Shown here piece after piece: positions 1 through 8,743 of a stretch of 64,000 bases of DNA. Location: assembly GCF_000425725.1 (NCBI RefSeq), contig NZ_AUDZ01000013.1, positions 1-64,000 on the forward strand, given 5' to 3'. A program made the position numbers and the translations under genes. The stretch is from Halomonas halocynthiae DSM 14573 (GTDB lineage Bacteria; Pseudomonadota; Gammaproteobacteria; Pseudomonadales; Halomonadaceae). Numbering within the stretch: position 1 is the stretch's first letter; each line of letters begins with the position of its first letter. Below the pieces are notes generated by a model that saw nothing but the letters and a program-made list of their open reading frames with translations, ran no database searches and was not told the DNA's origin.

Positions 1-74
1 GCCTAACTTTCGGCTCGTTGCCTGCAGCGGATGCGTACTTTACGACCTTGCTTGGCACAGTGCAAGCACTTTGT

Positions 75-112
75 AAAAAATAAGCTGACTCCCAAGGGAG
101 CCAGCTTATTTT
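75..112 (-). terminator. Hairpin terminator of the PPC lipoprotein gene
   Basis: An inverted repeat at 79-93 / 96-110 pairs 14 of 15 positions. A run of A at 75-80 becomes a U-tract on the minus-strand transcript, and TTTT follows on the other side, so it could act in both directions. It sits about 30 bases beyond the stop of the minus-strand lipoprotein gene. No gene is seen in bases 1-74. Confidence 0.7.
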
Positions 113-141
113 CAGGCAAAGAAAAAACCAAGAATGCCGTG

Positions 142-1893
142 TCAGTGCCGCGTTTCAAGCCGGACCGTGCCACTTCCAGAGCTCCAAGAGGTCACATTTA
201 CTTCATAGCGCCCAGCTTCAAGCTGCTGAGTAATACGTGAGCCAAGACCAAGACCTGGGGCATCATCATTTTCCACTTCCACACCGTTACCACTCAAACG
301 CAACACCGTATCAATCGTGGGAGATGTCGCCTCAAGTGTGACGGCTGCGGCCTCATCCAGCACTAACTCATAACTCAGCGCGCCACCAGACTGCATGTTG
401 CCAATAACAATCTCGCTGGGGCCAATATCGCCACTATTACGCAAGGTGCCTTCAAATACCTCGCCCATCGCCTCCAAGCGGTAAACGCCATTACCCGAGT
501 GGCTTTGAGCGTCGATGGTGTAGCGGCCCGGCTGAAGCACCGCCGAAAGCAGCGCATTGAGCTCTCCGCCACTGTCATCATCGCTGATATCAACGCCATT
601 GCCGTGTAAACGGATCAGTGCATCGAAGCTTGAGGAGTCCAGCGCCAACCGAAGGTCCGTCGTTTCCTCCAGCGTCAAACTATAGCTATTGGGCCCAGTG
701 CTGCCTAGCAAGCCTTGTAGGCTATCGCCTAATGCCAGCTCTCCTTCATTGACAAACTCACCATCAAAACTGGCTTGGCGCACTTCCAGGTTATAACTAC
801 CGCCACTTCCATAGCCTTCTACAACCACCTGGTAGCTACCCGGCATGAGAACCGTTTCCAGTAAAGAATCCGTTCCTCTCATTCCACCAGGGCTATCATC
901 GTTACTAAGGTCCTGTCCCTCACCACTAACTCTCAAGATTGTATCGAACTGGTCTGAGCCCAGCGCAATAGAGATCTCGGAGACCTCATCGATGTTCAGG
1001 CTATAACGATTACGTGCTCCACTTTCAAGCTCACCAGTAATACTATCGCCATCTCTCAATGGACCTTCATTGCGCATGCCGGTCGACAGATCATCAGAAC
1101 TGACCAACAACTGATAGGCATCACCTAAAACCAGAGCATCACTACTGCAACTAGTGCTAGCTGCAGTAGAGGAAGACGGAGTTATATCAACCTGATAGTC
1201 ACCTGGCGCCAAGTACGCTTGAATACGTTGTTCACCATCAATACAGTCCGGCGCATGCTCCTGGACACCCTCACCATTGAGAGAGAGCGCTAACCCGCCA
1301 CCACTGGATAATGACAAATCAACCCGACTGGCCTGTTTAAGATTCAGCGTGTGGCTTGCGCCACCTTCTTCAAGATGACCAACGAACGGCGTATCGATAA
1401 CCAGCTGCTCGGCCGACTTCTGAGAATGAGGTTGCAGCTGATATGGGCCAAATGCCTTCGCGTTGTCACCACTGACCACAACCAGCGTGCACTCTTTTTG
1501 ACTCGTGCCGGCAAGCAGTGACAACGGTTTGCCAGCCTGTGCCTCGACAGCCCCAAGAAGTGTGCCATCAGAATCAAAGGCCGTCAGCACACCAGCAAAA
1601 GGTGCATTGAGCACATATGATTTCACGCCGCCAGCACCTTCAGCGGGGCATAACCAATGTGAAGAATAGCGAGAACCATTATTGAGATTCACCGAACTCG
1701 CCGTCGTCAACTCGCCACTTAACGCATCGCCCACCGACACTTCGGGAGCAGACACAAAGCGCGCACTACTACTCTGCTGCTCATTGCACCCTGCCAGCAA
1801 GACCAACCCGGCCACAACAACAACAGCACGCCCTCGCGACTGGCGCAGCGGCCCCAGCCATTCACTTTTCGCTATCTTATCCTTCACACTCAC
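142..1893 (-). CDS. Lipoprotein with five PPC-like (pre-peptidase C-terminal) repeats
   Basis: A 583-residue protein probably anchored in the outer membrane or periplasm. The N-terminus has a positively charged start, a hydrophobic stretch and a lipobox ending LLAGC at about residue 36, so the mature protein would begin at Cys36. The rest is about five domains of roughly 100 residues. The last three each carry a FDTxLRLxGNGVxxxxDD-like motif followed by LxPGRY, typical of PPC-type beta-sandwich domains that often accompany secreted proteases; no protease domain is present. The start is a GTG preceded by AAGGAG. A role in binding or displaying something at the envelope is only a guess. Function unknown. 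Confidence 0.8.
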   Translation of the reverse strand: MSVKDKIAKSEWLGPLRQSRGRAVVVVAGLVLLAGCNEQQSSSARFVSAPEVSVGDALSGELTTASSVNLNNGSRYSSHWLCPAEGAGGVKSYVLNAPFAGVLTAFDSDGTLLGAVEAQAGKPLSLLAGTSQKECTLVVVSGDNAKAFGPYQLQPHSQKSAEQLVIDTPFVGHLEEGGASHTLNLKQASRVDLSLSSGGGLALSLNGEGVQEHAPDCIDGEQRIQAYLAPGDYQVDITPSSSTAASTSCSSDALVLGDAYQLLVSSDDLSTGMRNEGPLRDGDSITGELESGARNRYSLNIDEVSEISIALGSDQFDTILRVSGEGQDLSNDDSPGGMRGTDSLLETVLMPGSYQVVVEGYGSGGSYNLEVRQASFDGEFVNEGELALGDSLQGLLGSTGPNSYSLTLEETTDLRLALDSSSFDALIRLHGNGVDISDDDSGGELNALLSAVLQPGRYTIDAQSHSGNGVYRLEAMGEVFEGTLRNSGDIGPSEIVIGNMQSGGALSYELVLDEAAAVTLEATSPTIDTVLRLSGNGVEVENDDAPGLGLGSRITQQLEAGRYEVNVTSWSSGSGTVRLETRH

Positions 1894-1953
1894 TCTCCTT
1901 AGGGTTTGGCATCAACAAAGGGCGGGCCAGTAAAGCACATCGGCGCCTAGCGT

Positions 1954-2625
1954 TTAGCGCCAGAGCACCGAACCATGGCGCCACAATTCGGCAAGCACAT
2001 GCCAAGGTGGTAACCAAGGCAACAAACCAGCCACCACCAGCAACATCAACAACGAATTAACAGGCCGAGCATAATCAAAAGGCTTAAAGGCCGTACCAAA
2101 AGAGCGCTTGATTCGCGCTCCTCCTAAATCAACGCTATATAGCTCATCCAACAGTAGATGAACTAGGCAACCAATGATCAGCGCAGCTCCTTGTGCCCAC
2201 GCCAACTCAGCCGGCTGCTCCAGCAAACGATAGCTCGCGGCGGTGACTGCCAACCCGCACAGCCCCGCAGCCAGCCATGAGTGCCAAATGCCTCGGTGCA
2301 CTGAAAACTGCTTGAACACCGCACTCAGCAAGTAGCGCACCCCTAGGTAGAGCCCACAGCACACCACCAGTAAAGCACCAGCATCGAGCTTGGAACGTAA
2401 AATAAACGCCCCAGTAATAATCGCCAACACAGCAATCGCATTAAATACCAGCCGCACTGCGCGGGAGTGATCAGAGTCGATATCTGGCAGGATGCCTCCA
2501 AACGCGACCAGTACAGCAATAGGCGCAGCTTGAGAAAGGCTCCAACTACCAGAATACCAACCCCCAAGCGAGAACACCGCTCCAGCACCCGCAGCAACGG
2601 TCATGTGAGTACGAAAACCAGCCAC
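1954..2625 (-). CDS. ydjM: YdjM-family inner-membrane metal-dependent hydrolase
   Basis: A 223-residue polytopic membrane protein of the YdjM / DUF457 family (LexA-regulated, membrane-bound, predicted metal-dependent hydrolase). Conserved polar motifs sit between hydrophobic segments: an N-terminal RTHM, GGILPDIDSDHS around residues 44-55, HRGIWHS around 110, and HLLLDELYSVD around 157-167. The His and Asp residues would bind metal. The GTG start is preceded by GAGG. In E. coli ydjM is an SOS gene, and a LexA-like operator overlaps the expected promoter here. The physiological substrate is unknown for the family. Confidence 0.8.
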   Translation of the reverse strand: MAGFRTHMTVAAGAGAVFSLGGWYSGSWSLSQAAPIAVLVAFGGILPDIDSDHSRAVRLVFNAIAVLAIITGAFILRSKLDAGALLVVCCGLYLGVRYLLSAVFKQFSVHRGIWHSWLAAGLCGLAVTAASYRLLEQPAELAWAQGAALIIGCLVHLLLDELYSVDLGGARIKRSFGTAFKPFDYARPVNSLLMLLVVAGLLPWLPPWHVLAELWRHGSVLWR

Positions 2626-2638
2626 CTCAACCTCAAAA

Positions 2639-2654
2639 CTGTATATAAAACCAG
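2639..2654. promoter_or_regulatory. LexA (SOS) box-like operator upstream of ydjM
   Basis: CTGTATATAAAACCAG keeps both the CTG and CAG ends with ten bases between, and matches the E. coli LexA consensus at 13 of 16 positions. It ends about 14 bases upstream of the ydjM GTG, where LexA could block the promoter. ydjM is a known LexA target in enterobacteria. This is a single box with an asymmetric right half. Confidence 0.6.
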
Positions 2655-2708
2655 ATTATGAACCGGAGTGGCCAGTAATATCAATCAGTTGCATTAATTA
2701 TTTCATAC

Positions 2709-3260
2709 TCAATCAGCACTTACCTTCAAGTACTCATTTTTTAGCGTTACATAGTTTCCAGCGGTGTAAGTGAAAAAAGCACGCTCTGCCTCCTTTAACG
2801 GACGCAATTGACGAGCCGGATTGCCAGCGTAAACATAGCCGCTTTCTAGGTGCTTACCCGGTGTAACAACCGCACCTGCTGCAACAATCACCTCATCATC
2901 TACTCGCGCTCCATCCATCACCATAGCCCCCATACCCACCAGGATACGACTGCCCAACGTACAACCATGCAAAATGGCCTTGTGGCCAATGGTGACATCA
3001 TCACCCACTGTCAGCGGGTAACCTTCAGGGTTAAAGTCGCTGGCATGAGTGATATGCAAGACACTGCCATCCTGCACGCTGACCCGCTGCCCAAGGCGAA
3101 TACGGTGCATATCGCCACGAATCACCGCCATTGGCCACACCGAACAGTCATCCCCCAGCTCAACATCTCCTAGCACCATAGCTTGTGGGTCGATATAAAC
3201 ACGCGCCCCGCTGCGTGGCGCCACACCCTGCCAGGCTCTGATGTGATAGCTTGCACTCAC
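2709..3260 (-). CDS. Gamma-carbonic anhydrase family protein (YrdA/PaaY-like)
   Basis: A 183-residue left-handed beta-helix protein with hexapeptide repeats, as in YrdA and CaiE/PaaY-type gamma-carbonic anhydrases. The metal-ligand pattern is visible: SVLHITHASD around residue 70 and TIGHKAILHGC around 91-100. It probably forms a trimer with zinc or iron between subunits and acts in the cytosol; hydration of CO2 is possible but many members lack proven activity. AAGGAG touches an ATG at 3266 but lies six bases before the GTG at 3260, so I chose the GTG. It is transcribed in the same direction as the flanking genes. Confidence 0.85.
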   Translation of the reverse strand: MSASYHIRAWQGVAPRSGARVYIDPQAMVLGDVELGDDCSVWPMAVIRGDMHRIRLGQRVSVQDGSVLHITHASDFNPEGYPLTVGDDVTIGHKAILHGCTLGSRILVGMGAMVMDGARVDDEVIVAAGAVVTPGKHLESGYVYAGNPARQLRPLKEAERAFFTYTAGNYVTLKNEYLKVSAD

Positions 3261-3317
3261 GATCATCTCCTTATTTTTTTATCTCACTGAAAAATCAACA
3301 GCCTAGCTGCCACATGC

Positions 3318-4658
3318 TCACAAAAGCCCTGACACTAAAACAACCAGCGTGAGTGGGATAGACACCCAGCGCAACAGTTGTCGCCATAGCTGAAACCCCG
3401 TCTTTCCGATCCCGAGTGCATCTTGCGCTGCTGATTCAGGCATGACCCAAGCGGCAAAAAAGGCAATCAATAGGCCACCCACCGGCAGGAAAACCTCTGG
3501 CGGAATCGTGCTAAAGAGTGCAAAAACGTTCATACCAAACAGAATGTCAACTTCACTAATTGTCGAAAATGACAACACACACGCAAAACCTGCCAACCAC
3601 ACCAATGTGCCAATCAGTGTCGCCGCATAGCCGCGCCGAAGCCCCCAGCCCTGAAGGGTTGCCACCATTGGCTCGGCCAGATTGATCGATGACGTCCATG
3701 TCGCCAGCAACAGCAATAAGAAAAATAGCGATAACCACAGCGAGCCAAACGGCAGGTTAGAAAACGCAACAGGCAAGGTCACAAACATCAGGCCTGGACC
3801 TTCACTGGGGTCCAGCCCTTGCGCAAACACCACCGAGAAAATAGCAATGCCAGCTAACAAGGCAACGGAAATATCGAGCACCGCCACCGCTACAGCCGCC
3901 CGAGGCAGGCTCTGGTTCTCTGGCATATAGGCGCCATAGGCCATCAGGGCACAGGCCCCTACAGCCAAAGTAAAAAATGCATGCCCCATGGCCTGCACCA
4001 GCACCATGGGCGTAACGGCAGAAAAATCTGGCCGGAACATCCAGCTCAATGCTCTGCCAAATCCGCTGGTGGTTACAGCGTAGCCTGCCAGTACCAACAG
4101 CAATAAATATAATAACGGCATCAGCAGGTTATTGAGCCTTTCTAATCCTCTGGATACACCAGAAGCCACCACACCCATGGTCATAATCAAAAACAACGTG
4201 TGGTTGAAAGTCATCAATCTGGGGTTAGCCAGAAAAGCATCGAAACTCGTGCCCACTTCTGCCGCCGTCTTTCCCACAAACTCACCGTTGATGGATGACA
4301 CCAGAAATTCAATCGACCAGCCGGACACCACCGAATAGAACGACAGAATGCAAAAGACCGTGAACGCCCCGAACACCCCCAACCACCACCACTGCTTACT
4401 GCGCCCTGCCTGGCCAGCCAGGTAAGCTAGCGATGCGGCTGGGCTACGGCGCCCTGCACGGCCGATCAGAATTTCGGCCATCATGACCGGAAGCCCTAAC
4501 AACAGCACAAAAGCCACATACAACAACAAAAAGGCAGCACCGCCGTTTTCACCGGTAATGTAGGGAAAACGCCAGATATTACCTAACCCAACGGCTGCAC
4601 CGGTGACTGCCAGAATAAAGGCACGACGACTACTCCAGCGCTCCAGCGTCTCGTTCAT
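3318..4658 (-). CDS. NSS-family sodium-dependent transporter
   Basis: A 446-residue inner-membrane protein of the neurotransmitter:sodium symporter family (SLC6/LeuT fold). The signature GLGNIWRFPYITGENGG occurs around residues 24-40 in the unwound first helix that holds Na+ and substrate. About 11-12 hydrophobic segments follow. It likely imports an amino acid or related amine with sodium, which suits a halophile. GGAG lies eight bases before the ATG. The substrate cannot be read from the sequence. Confidence 0.88.
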   Translation of the reverse strand: MNETLERWSSRRAFILAVTGAAVGLGNIWRFPYITGENGGAAFLLLYVAFVLLLGLPVMMAEILIGRAGRRSPAASLAYLAGQAGRSKQWWWLGVFGAFTVFCILSFYSVVSGWSIEFLVSSINGEFVGKTAAEVGTSFDAFLANPRLMTFNHTLFLIMTMGVVASGVSRGLERLNNLLMPLLYLLLLVLAGYAVTTSGFGRALSWMFRPDFSAVTPMVLVQAMGHAFFTLAVGACALMAYGAYMPENQSLPRAAVAVAVLDISVALLAGIAIFSVVFAQGLDPSEGPGLMFVTLPVAFSNLPFGSLWLSLFFLLLLLATWTSSINLAEPMVATLQGWGLRRGYAATLIGTLVWLAGFACVLSFSTISEVDILFGMNVFALFSTIPPEVFLPVGGLLIAFFAAWVMPESAAQDALGIGKTGFQLWRQLLRWVSIPLTLVVLVSGLL

Positions 4659-4834
4659 TTACCGCACTCCGCATTATTCATGTCAAAGCGAAGCAGACTA
4701 GCACATTGAAACCTGTTGCGGTCGCCCACACTTCTTAGTCATCGCACTTACAGTATCCAACGAACCGCCTGCCATGTGCTTGCAGGCATCAGCATAGATT
4801 TTCTACTTTTCCTTTTCATACCGTTGAGGCCTGC

Positions 4835-6898
4835 ATGTCTGCCAACCCCCTGCTCACTTCCCACACGCTGCCCCCTTTTGCCGAGATTCGACCCGAGCAT
4901 GTGGTGCCGGCCATCGAGACTTTACTGGCGGAAAGCCGTAGCGCCACCCAGGCGTTGGTTGATCAAGCCACCAACGAGACGCCTGAATGGAGCACTCTGG
5001 CCGAACCACTGGAAGCGCTTAATGACCGATTAGCTCGCGCTTGGTCGCCGGTCTCGCACCTCAACAGCACCATGAACACCCCCGCGCTGCGCGATGCCTA
5101 TGAGCAGTGCCTACCAATGCTATCGGATTACAGCACCTGGCTGAGCCAACACGACGGCTTATTCCGTGCTTGGCAGGCGCTCAAAGACGGGCCTGGCTGG
5201 GAGACACTGAGCGAAGGTCAGCAACGTACCGTCAACAACACCTTGCGCGACTTCCGCTTGGCGGGTGTTGATCTCTCAGATGAAAAAAAGCAACGCTACG
5301 GTGAGATCCAAGCGCAACTGTCGAGCCTGTCCAACACGTTTTCCAATCAACTGATGGATGCCACTCAGCACTGGCACCTGGACCTCCCAGGCGATGACCA
5401 AACCGCCAGCAGCCGACTCGCCGGCCTGCCCGACAGCGCACTAGCCACACTCGCCGCCAACGCGGAAGCCAAGGGGCTGTCAGGCTATCGCATCACCCTA
5501 GACTTCCCGAGCTTTCTCCCCGTAGTCACTCACGCTGATGACCGTGAGCTACGCCGTGAAGTCTATACCGCTTTTATTACCCGAGCGTCTGACGTGGGTC
5601 CCGATGCTGGGCGCTTCGATAACGCCCCTATCATGGAAGAGATTCTGGCGCTACGCATCGAGCTGGCTAAATTACTGGGCTATACCAGCTATGCTGACTA
5701 CTCGCTGGCAACCAAAATGGCTGACTCACCTCAACAAGTGATTGGGTTTCTCGAAGACCTGGCAGCGCGAGCTGTGCCCCAAGCGCATGAAGAGTTCCAC
5801 GAGCTCAGCGCGTTCGCCAACCGCGAACTGGGGTTAGAAACTCTGGAGCCTTGGGATATCGGTTACGCCAGCGAAAAATTGCGCGAAGCCCGCTACGCCA
5901 TTTCTCAGGAACAATTGCGCCCTTACTTTCCCGCCCCTAAAGTCGTTATGGGGTTATTCAATGTTATTGAGCGACTCTACGGCCTCAGTGTCGAAGAAGA
6001 TGAAAGTGCGCCTCGCTATCACCAAGATGTGCGTTTCTATCGCTTGCTCGAGCAAGGGCAGCCGATTGCTGGCTTCTACTTAGACCTTTACGCTCGGGAA
6101 GGCAAACGCGGTGGCGCTTGGATGGATGAGTGTCGCGTACGGCGACTCAACGGAGACGAGCTGCAACTGCCGGTCGCGTATTTGACCTGCAACTTCACCC
6201 GACCAGTAGGCGACAAACCGGCACTGCTGACCCACGACGAAGTCACCACACTATTCCACGAGTTCGGCCACGGGCTGCACCACATGCTGACCCGCCAGAC
6301 TATTGCTGATATCTCCGGCATCAACGGCGTAGCTTGGGACGCTGTGGAGCTACCCAGCCAGTTCATGGAAAACTACTGCTGGGAACGCGAAGGGCTAGAC
6401 CTGATTGCTGGCCACGTTGATAGTGGTGACCCGCTACCCGCTGAGCTATTCGAGAAGCTGTTAGCTGCCAAAAACTTCCAGTCGGCCATGGGCATGGTAC
6501 GCCAACTAGAGTTCTCACTGTTCGATTTCCGCCTGCACTGGGCAGAACATGCGCCTGATACAGCAGCGGTTCAACGTTTACTCGATGAGGTTCGCGGCGC
6601 AGTTTCCGTGGTGCCCCGCACGGAACTCAACCGCTTCCAGAACGGTTTCGGACACATTTTTGCTGGAGGCTATGCCGCGGGCTACTACAGCTACAAATGG
6701 GCCGAAGTGCTCTCTGCTGACGCCTGGAGCGCCTTCGAAGAAGCCGGTATCTTCGACAACAGCACCGGGCAACGCTTTCGTCAGACAATTCTCGAACAAG
6801 GCGGCCTTCGCGATGCAGCCGAACTGTTCCATACCTTTCGTGGTCGCGAACCCAGCATTGAACCATTGTTGCGCCATAGCGGCATCCGCGCCGCTTAA
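4835..6898 (+). CDS. prlC: Oligopeptidase A (M3 zinc metallopeptidase)
   Basis: A cytosolic thimet-type oligopeptidase of 687 residues, close to the E. coli PrlC length. The zinc site HEFGH is at residues 475-479, and the third ligand, Glu505, lies in the ELPSQF segment, fitting the M3 pattern. It degrades short peptides, including signal-peptide fragments. GAGG sits six bases before the ATG. It is followed 58 bases later by yheV, a pairing seen in other gammaproteobacteria. Confidence 0.95.
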   Translation: MSANPLLTSHTLPPFAEIRPEHVVPAIETLLAESRSATQALVDQATNETPEWSTLAEPLEALNDRLARAWSPVSHLNSTMNTPALRDAYEQCLPMLSDYSTWLSQHDGLFRAWQALKDGPGWETLSEGQQRTVNNTLRDFRLAGVDLSDEKKQRYGEIQAQLSSLSNTFSNQLMDATQHWHLDLPGDDQTASSRLAGLPDSALATLAANAEAKGLSGYRITLDFPSFLPVVTHADDRELRREVYTAFITRASDVGPDAGRFDNAPIMEEILALRIELAKLLGYTSYADYSLATKMADSPQQVIGFLEDLAARAVPQAHEEFHELSAFANRELGLETLEPWDIGYASEKLREARYAISQEQLRPYFPAPKVVMGLFNVIERLYGLSVEEDESAPRYHQDVRFYRLLEQGQPIAGFYLDLYAREGKRGGAWMDECRVRRLNGDELQLPVAYLTCNFTRPVGDKPALLTHDEVTTLFHEFGHGLHHMLTRQTIADISGINGVAWDAVELPSQFMENYCWEREGLDLIAGHVDSGDPLPAELFEKLLAAKNFQSAMGMVRQLEFSLFDFRLHWAEHAPDTAAVQRLLDEVRGAVSVVPRTELNRFQNGFGHIFAGGYAAGYYSYKWAEVLSADAWSAFEEAGIFDNSTGQRFRQTILEQGGLRDAAELFHTFRGREPSIEPLLRHSGIRAA

Positions 6899-6956
6899 AC
6901 ATAACTGCTGAGCTGAGTCGCTGGGCACCGCCCAGCGGCCTTAGCAGGGAGATATC

Positions 6957-7202
6957 ATGAACACCCCCAAACGCTTTATTGCCGGCGCCATCTGCCCCCG
7001 ATGCGCCGAAATGGACCGCATCCGCTCTTGGGAACATAACGGCGTACGTTACCAACAATGCGTCAGCTGTGACTTTTTTGATCAAAAGGCCATCGAAGAA
7101 GACACTCCCACCGAGCTAGAAACCCGCGTCAACCGCCCCAGTCCCGAACCACCAAAAGATGAGCTACAAACAGTGAAAATTCTCGACCCACGGAAGTCTT
7201 GA
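6957..7202 (+). CDS. yheV: YheV-family zinc-ribbon protein (DUF2387)
   Basis: An 81-residue small protein with two CxxC pairs (CPRC near residue 15 and CVSC near residue 36) that would form a zinc ribbon, followed by an acidic and Pro-rich tail. This is the YheV / DUF2387 family. A strong GGGAG lies five bases before the ATG. It follows prlC closely and is probably co-transcribed. Molecular role unknown. Confidence 0.85.
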   Translation: MNTPKRFIAGAICPRCAEMDRIRSWEHNGVRYQQCVSCDFFDQKAIEEDTPTELETRVNRPSPEPPKDELQTVKILDPRKS

Positions 7203-7329
7203 TACCTCACCTCTTTGCTTCCAGCAGGTCGCATTCAGCAGATCAACTGCACGCAGGTTACGCTGAATCAAACACTTCCTGCTAACCGGAGATGGCGATA
7301 TTCAAAGCGCTCGAGCTAGCCACTAATTC

Positions 7330-7512
7330 ATGCTAGCTGGTGCGCTGTGCATGATTTATGGCGGCATCTACAGCGATATCGCTGACTTGGTTATCGGTGT
7401 GATGATGCTATTTAGACAGCGCGGTCGCGGCGGCCCTCTGTCCAGAAAAAAGCCTGACGATGCACCTGAAGCCGCCTCTTCGAACTACGTTTATCGAAAC
7501 GGCATGCCATGA
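7330..7512 (+). CDS. Possible small membrane protein, weakly supported
   Basis: A 60-codon open frame with one hydrophobic segment (residues about 2-28) followed by a basic, polar tail. No convincing ribosome-binding site precedes the ATG and I do not recognise the family. It lies in the 387-base gap between yheV and metF, just before a strong hairpin. It could be a small membrane protein or a chance frame. The bases 7203-7329 show nothing else. Confidence 0.25.
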   Translation: MLAGALCMIYGGIYSDIADLVIGVMMLFRQRGRGGPLSRKKPDDAPEAASSNYVYRNGMP

Positions 7513-7526
7513 GGTTTCAGCATCCC

Positions 7527-7568
7527 GAAACACAAGGATCCCGCCAGATAGCGGGATCCTTGTGTTTC
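7527..7568. terminator. Perfect 18-bp hairpin, probable bidirectional terminator
   Basis: Arms 7527-7544 and 7551-7568 pair perfectly around a 6-base loop. The hairpin lies between the prlC-yheV side (plus) and the end of metF (minus). There is no long U-tract, only TGTGTTTC in the stem end. A second hairpin with the same TGTGTTTCACC tail is at 38627-38673. Confidence 0.7.
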
Positions 7569-7589
7569 ACCTGAACGCCGCCTTGCGAC

Positions 7590-8432
7590 TCAACCAGTAA
7601 TGTTATCAATTACCTTCAACACTGGCCCAGCTTGGTTCAGCGTGTAGAAGTGCAGCCCCGGCGCGCCACCATCTAGCAAACGCTGACAAAGCGAGCTAAT
7701 CACTTCTTCACCAAAGGCAGAGATAGACTCACTATCATCGCCATAAGACTCAAGCTGCTTACGAATCCAGCGTGGTATCTCAGCGCCACAAGAATCCGAG
7801 AAACGCGCCAGCTTGGAATAATTAGTGATCGGCATGATACCGGGCACAATAGGCGCTTCGACGCCCAGAGCCCTAACACGCTCGACAAAATGAAAATAAC
7901 TGTCGGCATTAAAAAAATATTGGGTTATAGCTAAGTTCGCCCCAGCATTCATCTTGCGTACAAAATGCTGCACATCTCGCTCAAAATTTTCGGCCTGAGG
8001 GTGCGACTCGGGATACGCCGCCACAGCAATTTCGAAGTGATCGCCCGTTTCATTGCGAATAAATTCCACCAACTCATTGGCATAACGCAGCTCACCAATT
8101 CCCCCCATGCCCGAGGGTAAGTCACCACGCAGCGCAACCAGGCTATCAATTCCATCTTCACGAAACTGTGCTAATACATCACGCAGCATGCCTCTCTCGC
8201 TGCCAATGCACGATAAATGTGGCGCCGTATTAATACCGCTTTCACGCACTGCACGCACGGTACTCAGGGTTCGCTGCTGAGTGGAGCCGCCAGCACCATA
8301 AGTCACAGAAAAAAAGCGCGGTTGACGGTTGGCCAAAGCATCTCTGACCGTGACTAATTTATCACGCCCAGCGGCGGTGTTTGGTGGGAAAAACTCAAAA
8401 CTGATGCCCAGCGGATGCTCTTGCGCATTCAT
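7590..8432 (-). CDS. metF: 5,10-methylenetetrahydrofolate reductase
   Basis: A 280-residue FAD enzyme that reduces 5,10-methylene-THF to 5-methyl-THF for methionine synthesis. Family motifs are the N-terminal SFEFFPPNT, with the catalytic Glu, the VTYGAGGS segment, and ALRGD followed by AAYPESH. A longer frame exists upstream, but the ATG at 8432 is preceded by AGAGGA at good spacing and begins just ahead of the conserved domain. It stands alone; metK is 3 kb away in the same orientation. No MetJ-like operator was recognised in the leader. Confidence 0.93.
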   Translation of the reverse strand: MNAQEHPLGISFEFFPPNTAAGRDKLVTVRDALANRQPRFFSVTYGAGGSTQQRTLSTVRAVRESGINTAPHLSCIGSERGMLRDVLAQFREDGIDSLVALRGDLPSGMGGIGELRYANELVEFIRNETGDHFEIAVAAYPESHPQAENFERDVQHFVRKMNAGANLAITQYFFNADSYFHFVERVRALGVEAPIVPGIMPITNYSKLARFSDSCGAEIPRWIRKQLESYGDDSESISAFGEEVISSLCQRLLDGGAPGLHFYTLNQAGPVLKVIDNITG

Positions 8433-8743
8433 TGCCTGGTTCCTCTTTTCTTGCGTAGTTGCGTAATATTTTATACTGGTTTCTTTATACAGCACTCAGC
8501 ATGAATAAAAACTGATCAATGTTGACCACATGCAGTCCGCCTAGTGTGCCGACAATAATTTATCGCGAACAATGCAATTTTCGCCACCCGGAATAAGCAA
8601 AATTCATATAAACACAAGCCTGCATATTCCCAACAATTATAAAAGACCATCGATCGACTGACAATTTTTTTCGTGCCGCGACAGTCGGGCATCATCAGGG
8701 CATGATGCAATAACATTTCTTTGGCTCGTTACGGTAACGTTGA
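8433..8743. other. Divergent intergenic region metF / AEC permease
   Basis: This 311-base AT-rich stretch separates the divergent metF and AEC permease genes and must hold both promoters. I looked for SAM or SAH riboswitch cores, MetJ boxes and a small gene, and saw none that I can support. AT-rich hexamers exist but no pair is spaced convincingly. Confidence 0.5.

Noticed and set aside
8433..8743. SAM/SAH riboswitch or MetJ operator before metF
   Set aside because: No matching core helices or AGACGTCT-like boxes could be identified by eye.
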